64,000 bases of DNA from Mesorhizobium sp. LHD-90. GTDB taxonomy: Bacteria; Pseudomonadota; Alphaproteobacteria; Rhizobiales; Rhizobiaceae. Below the pieces are notes generated by a model. That model had not been told where the DNA came from. It ran no database searches and worked only from the letters and a program-made list of their open reading frames with translations. A program made the translations under genes and the position numbers. This document shows positions 63,880-64,000 of this stretch, in pieces. Location: positions 115,059 to 179,058 of the forward strand of contig NZ_JAVFVV010000013.1 in NCBI RefSeq assembly GCF_030929505.1. Direction: 5' to 3'. Each line of letters starts with the position of its first letter. Position 1 is the first letter of the stretch.

Positions 63880-64000
63880 TATGGGCTTTCAGAAGGTTGT
63901 CCATTCGGACCTGACCGAGGAGACTGGAGTTACCACGCTTCAGATTCGTCGGAGGGTCCGAATGAACATTCATAAGAATGCCCGTCTCACGCCGCTGCGT
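63880..64000 (+). mobile_element. IS481-family insertion element, left end (continues past window)
   Basis: The end begins TATGGGCTTTCAGAAGGTTG at 63880, alignable to the IS481 terminus (shared TTCA and AGGTTGT). It follows GCTAGC (63874-63879), which fits the NCTAGN target known for IS481 and would be one copy of the 6-bp target duplication. A transposase start lies 82 bases in. Confidence 0.85.
63962..64000 (+). CDS. IS481-family transposase, N-terminal fragment
   Basis: ATG 63962, 6 bases after GGAGGGT, opens a frame reading MNIHKNARLTPLR, the characteristic N-terminus of IS481-family transposases. The rest lies outside the window, so integrity of the DDE catalytic core cannot be judged. 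Confidence 0.88.
   Translation, partial: MNIHKNARLTPLR

Overview
The window (about 63-65% GC by eye) reads as a chromosomal segment of an alphaproteobacterium of the Rhizobiales, most like Mesorhizobium or a relative in the Phyllobacteriaceae. The pointers are a Ros/MucR regulator, a rhizobial-type type I secretion pair, the glk / ABC exporter / dapB / gpmA neighbourhood, a pcaDCHGB-pobA operon, many periplasmic sugar ABC systems and several palindromic intergenic repeats. This assignment is inference from gene content. No plasmid, phage, rRNA or CRISPR signal was seen; one tRNA is present.

Layout. 1-9853 holds housekeeping genes: glutathione S-transferase (cut by the window edge), queG, an SDR protein, mepA, a decayed mgsA remnant abutting a palindromic MITE-like element, glk, a HigB/HigA-like toxin-antitoxin pair, an ABC exporter, dapB and gpmA. 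10244-15531 holds a Wza-like export lipoprotein, a type I secretion adaptor and ABC protein, tRNA-Leu(CAG) and its terminator. 15848-24317 holds mucR followed by two related stem-loop repeats, an atypical SDR, a small membrane protein, a Tat-exported PhoX phosphatase behind a clear Pho box, a PAP2 phosphatase, an HTH regulator with a SulP transporter, and a CYTH/CHAD pair. 24557-28339 is a CecR-YbhG-YbhF-YbhS-like drug efflux operon with a likely leaderless first gene. 28451-33380 holds an SMP-30 hydrolase, an OYE-family flavoenzyme and a GntR/DJ-1/epimerase group.

33815-38650 is a complete protocatechuate/4-hydroxybenzoate catabolic operon (pcaD, C, H, G, B, pobA). It is followed by an M24 peptidase, panB-panC, and two divergent ribose-type (CUT2) sugar importers with a FadR-type GntR regulator and a matching GT-N3-AC operator. 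49954-55761 is a CUT1 importer operon with two different ATPases, two permeases, a 67-residue membrane protein and a binding protein followed by an intra-operon terminator. A TetR regulator, a Tm-1-like TIM-barrel enzyme and a cupin lie beside it; two similar TetR-like operator sites appear to tie these together.

The right end (58167-63878) is the most novel part: an uncharacterised cluster of a GNAT/FemAB-like protein, a Rieske oxygenase, an ATP-grasp ligase, an F390-synthetase-related adenylate-forming enzyme, a metallo-beta-lactamase-fold hydrolase and an NAD-dependent epimerase. The two arms converge tail to tail and most genes overlap by 4 bp. The epimerase is interrupted by an IS481-family element at a GCTAGC site, and that element runs off the window.
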